From assembly GCA_004154925.1 (NCBI GenBank), contig QJNS01000032.1, positions 248,001 to 312,000 of the forward strand: a stretch of 64,000 bases of DNA. Direction: 5' to 3'. The position numbers and the translations under genes were made by a program. This DNA comes from Monosporascus cannonballus. Lineage: Eukaryota; Ascomycota; Sordariomycetes; Xylariales. Every line of letters starts with the position of its first letter. The stretch's first letter is position 1. The notes beneath the pieces were generated by a model. The model did no database searches. It saw only the letters and a list, made by a program, of their open reading frames with translations, and was not told the origin of the DNA. Of this stretch, positions 62,641 through 64,000 are shown piece after piece.

Positions 62641-64000
62641 ATTAACCAATTAAATGCTAAATTCCTATAAAAAGCCAACGAAGGCTAAGTTGTAATTATG
62701 CAAAAACACTTTCGTTTAACATTTTTACATTTTAGGAAAAACGAAAATTTATAATAATTTAATAATAAAATGGTTTTATAATTATACATATATATATTTA
62801 TAAAATCATTTCAATTATAACTTATTATTAATATCACTTTAATGTTAAATAAAAATTATTTATTGTTTTGAACCTTTCATATATTTATTAAATATAGTTT
62901 AATATTCTTTATTTTTAAAAAATGCGATAAACTCGAATTCTTTTAATTTTACTATAATATATACTTAATGTAAAATGTACGTATACATATGTTCAATTTG
63001 TAATATCAATATAAGAAATTGAATATAACTATTAATGATTTTTTTAGAATTAAGCTTTTTACGAAAATAATATCTGAATATATACTTTAATTATTCGGAT
63101 TAATTATTTAATCAATATTTAAAAGAATACCGAAAATATTAATAATATATACAAAGTAATTAAATTTTAAATTTTTATTAGTTAGAATCTCAGTAGATAT
63201 AAATATTATAATATATTATATTCAATGTTAGTAGTTTCCGTAAAGAAATTTAAATTTTCCTATTTGCGAGAAAAATTATTATTGCAAATTAAAATATTTT
63301 ATCCTACGTTTACAAGAAATTAACGGTTTTTAAAAAATATTTTTTTCTTAATCAATTTAAGGCTCTAAATTAAATAGTTATACATTTTTTTAAAAAAAAC
63401 GTTTAATGATTGTAAAATATAAACCGAAAAATAGAACAATTTTACTATAATAATAATTTCGATAATTTTATATATTTATATTTATAATTTTATATATTAA
63501 ATAAGCATTTATTATTTTCGGCTTGATTAAGAAATAATATAGATATATTAAAGAATTAAATATTGATTAAAACTATTATACGTTAACTAAAATTATACTG
63601 CGATTAATAAAATACTGCGATTAATAAAAAACTAACATAATTAAATATATTTTCTAATAATATTTTAATTTTAAGTAACATAAGTTATATTTTATAATTT
63701 AATGCAATAAAAAAAATCATATATTAATATAATACTTTTAATATTCAAAACTATGTTCGAAATATAACCTTGCGATATAATATCGCTTTACGGAATAACT
63801 TTATTATTTTTACTTATTATTATAATTGTTTTTTTTTAATTATTGATATTTAATATTGTTTTGATTTTAGTTTTTATATTTATTAATACGTTTGATTAAC
63901 GTAATAAATAAAGATATTATTAATAATATTTGTAACGTTTATTTCAAAACCCTGTTTAAAAATATTTAAATTTAAAAAAGCAAATTTATTAATTTTTAAA
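62641..64000. other. AT-rich sequence, nothing recognised
   Basis: This is very AT-rich to the window edge. No retroelement domain, LTR or RNA gene was recognised. Confidence 0.4.

Larger units (their letters stand above)
7141..64000. other. AT-rich, RIP-mutated repeat block (heterochromatin-like)
   Basis: Composition shifts abruptly near 7140 and stays very AT-rich to the end of the window, apart from short islands. Recognisable retroelement domains are full of stops where Trp (TGG) or Gln (CAA/CAG) is expected, and CpA/TpG steps are scarce in the younger elements while CpG steps remain. This is the known signature of fungal repeat-induced point mutation. Open frames in this block are pieces of broken gag and pol or chance frames, not working genes. 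Confidence 0.9.

Noticed and set aside
7141..64000. Mitochondrial or organellar insertion explaining the low G+C
   Set aside because: The block contains LTR pairs with target duplications and RT, integrase and chromodomain motifs, and no mitochondrial genes were recognised.

Overview
The window looks like nuclear DNA of a filamentous ascomycete (Pezizomycotina). It has small GT-AG introns with CTAAC/CTGAC branch sites, an EB1/Bim1 homologue and an SRPK-like kinase. It also has long AT-rich blocks in which transposon codons carry the C-to-T / G-to-A scars of repeat-induced point mutation (RIP). A Sordariomycete-like fungus is plausible, but the species cannot be read from the sequence.

Positions 1 to about 7,140 have ordinary base composition and hold four host genes: an SRPK-like kinase with one in-frame TGA (+, 282-2540), a small chromodomain protein (-, 2980-3702, two exons), a microtubule plus-end protein of the EB1/Bim1/Mal3 family (-, 4334-5415, four exons), and a secreted cyanovirin-N-homology protein (-, 6116-6708, three exons). 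Exon structures were worked out by hand, and all three spliced frames close without stops.

From about 7,140 to 64,000 the DNA turns sharply AT-rich and holds no intact gene. It is a heterochromatin-like block of nested, RIP-degraded Ty3/Gypsy chromoviruses. Element A (7411-21372, coding strand -, TSD CTGGT) is split by element E (8160-15401, coding strand +, TSD TTTCA). A solo LTR of the A family (21444-21818, TSD AGGAC) follows. Element F (from 23251, +) is split by element G (about 28652-35795, coding strand -) and resumes to about 36660. Element B (40683-47437, +, TSD ATTTG) is complete with both LTRs. Elements C (about 51818-56541) and D (about 58650-62177) are 5'-truncated members of the A/B family. 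Between and beside them lie LTR fragments, a dispersed unclassified repeat, a chromodomain remnant of unknown origin (56542-58640), and short islands of normal composition.

A, B, C, D and the solo LTR share one LTR family. Its R/U5-like half is conserved, while the other half is replaced by unrelated runs of short palindromic motifs in each subfamily. That modular LTR, the kinase stop codon, the dispersed repeat and the unexplained 56.5-58.6 kb segment are the points most worth checking. No complete new defence or metabolic system is visible.
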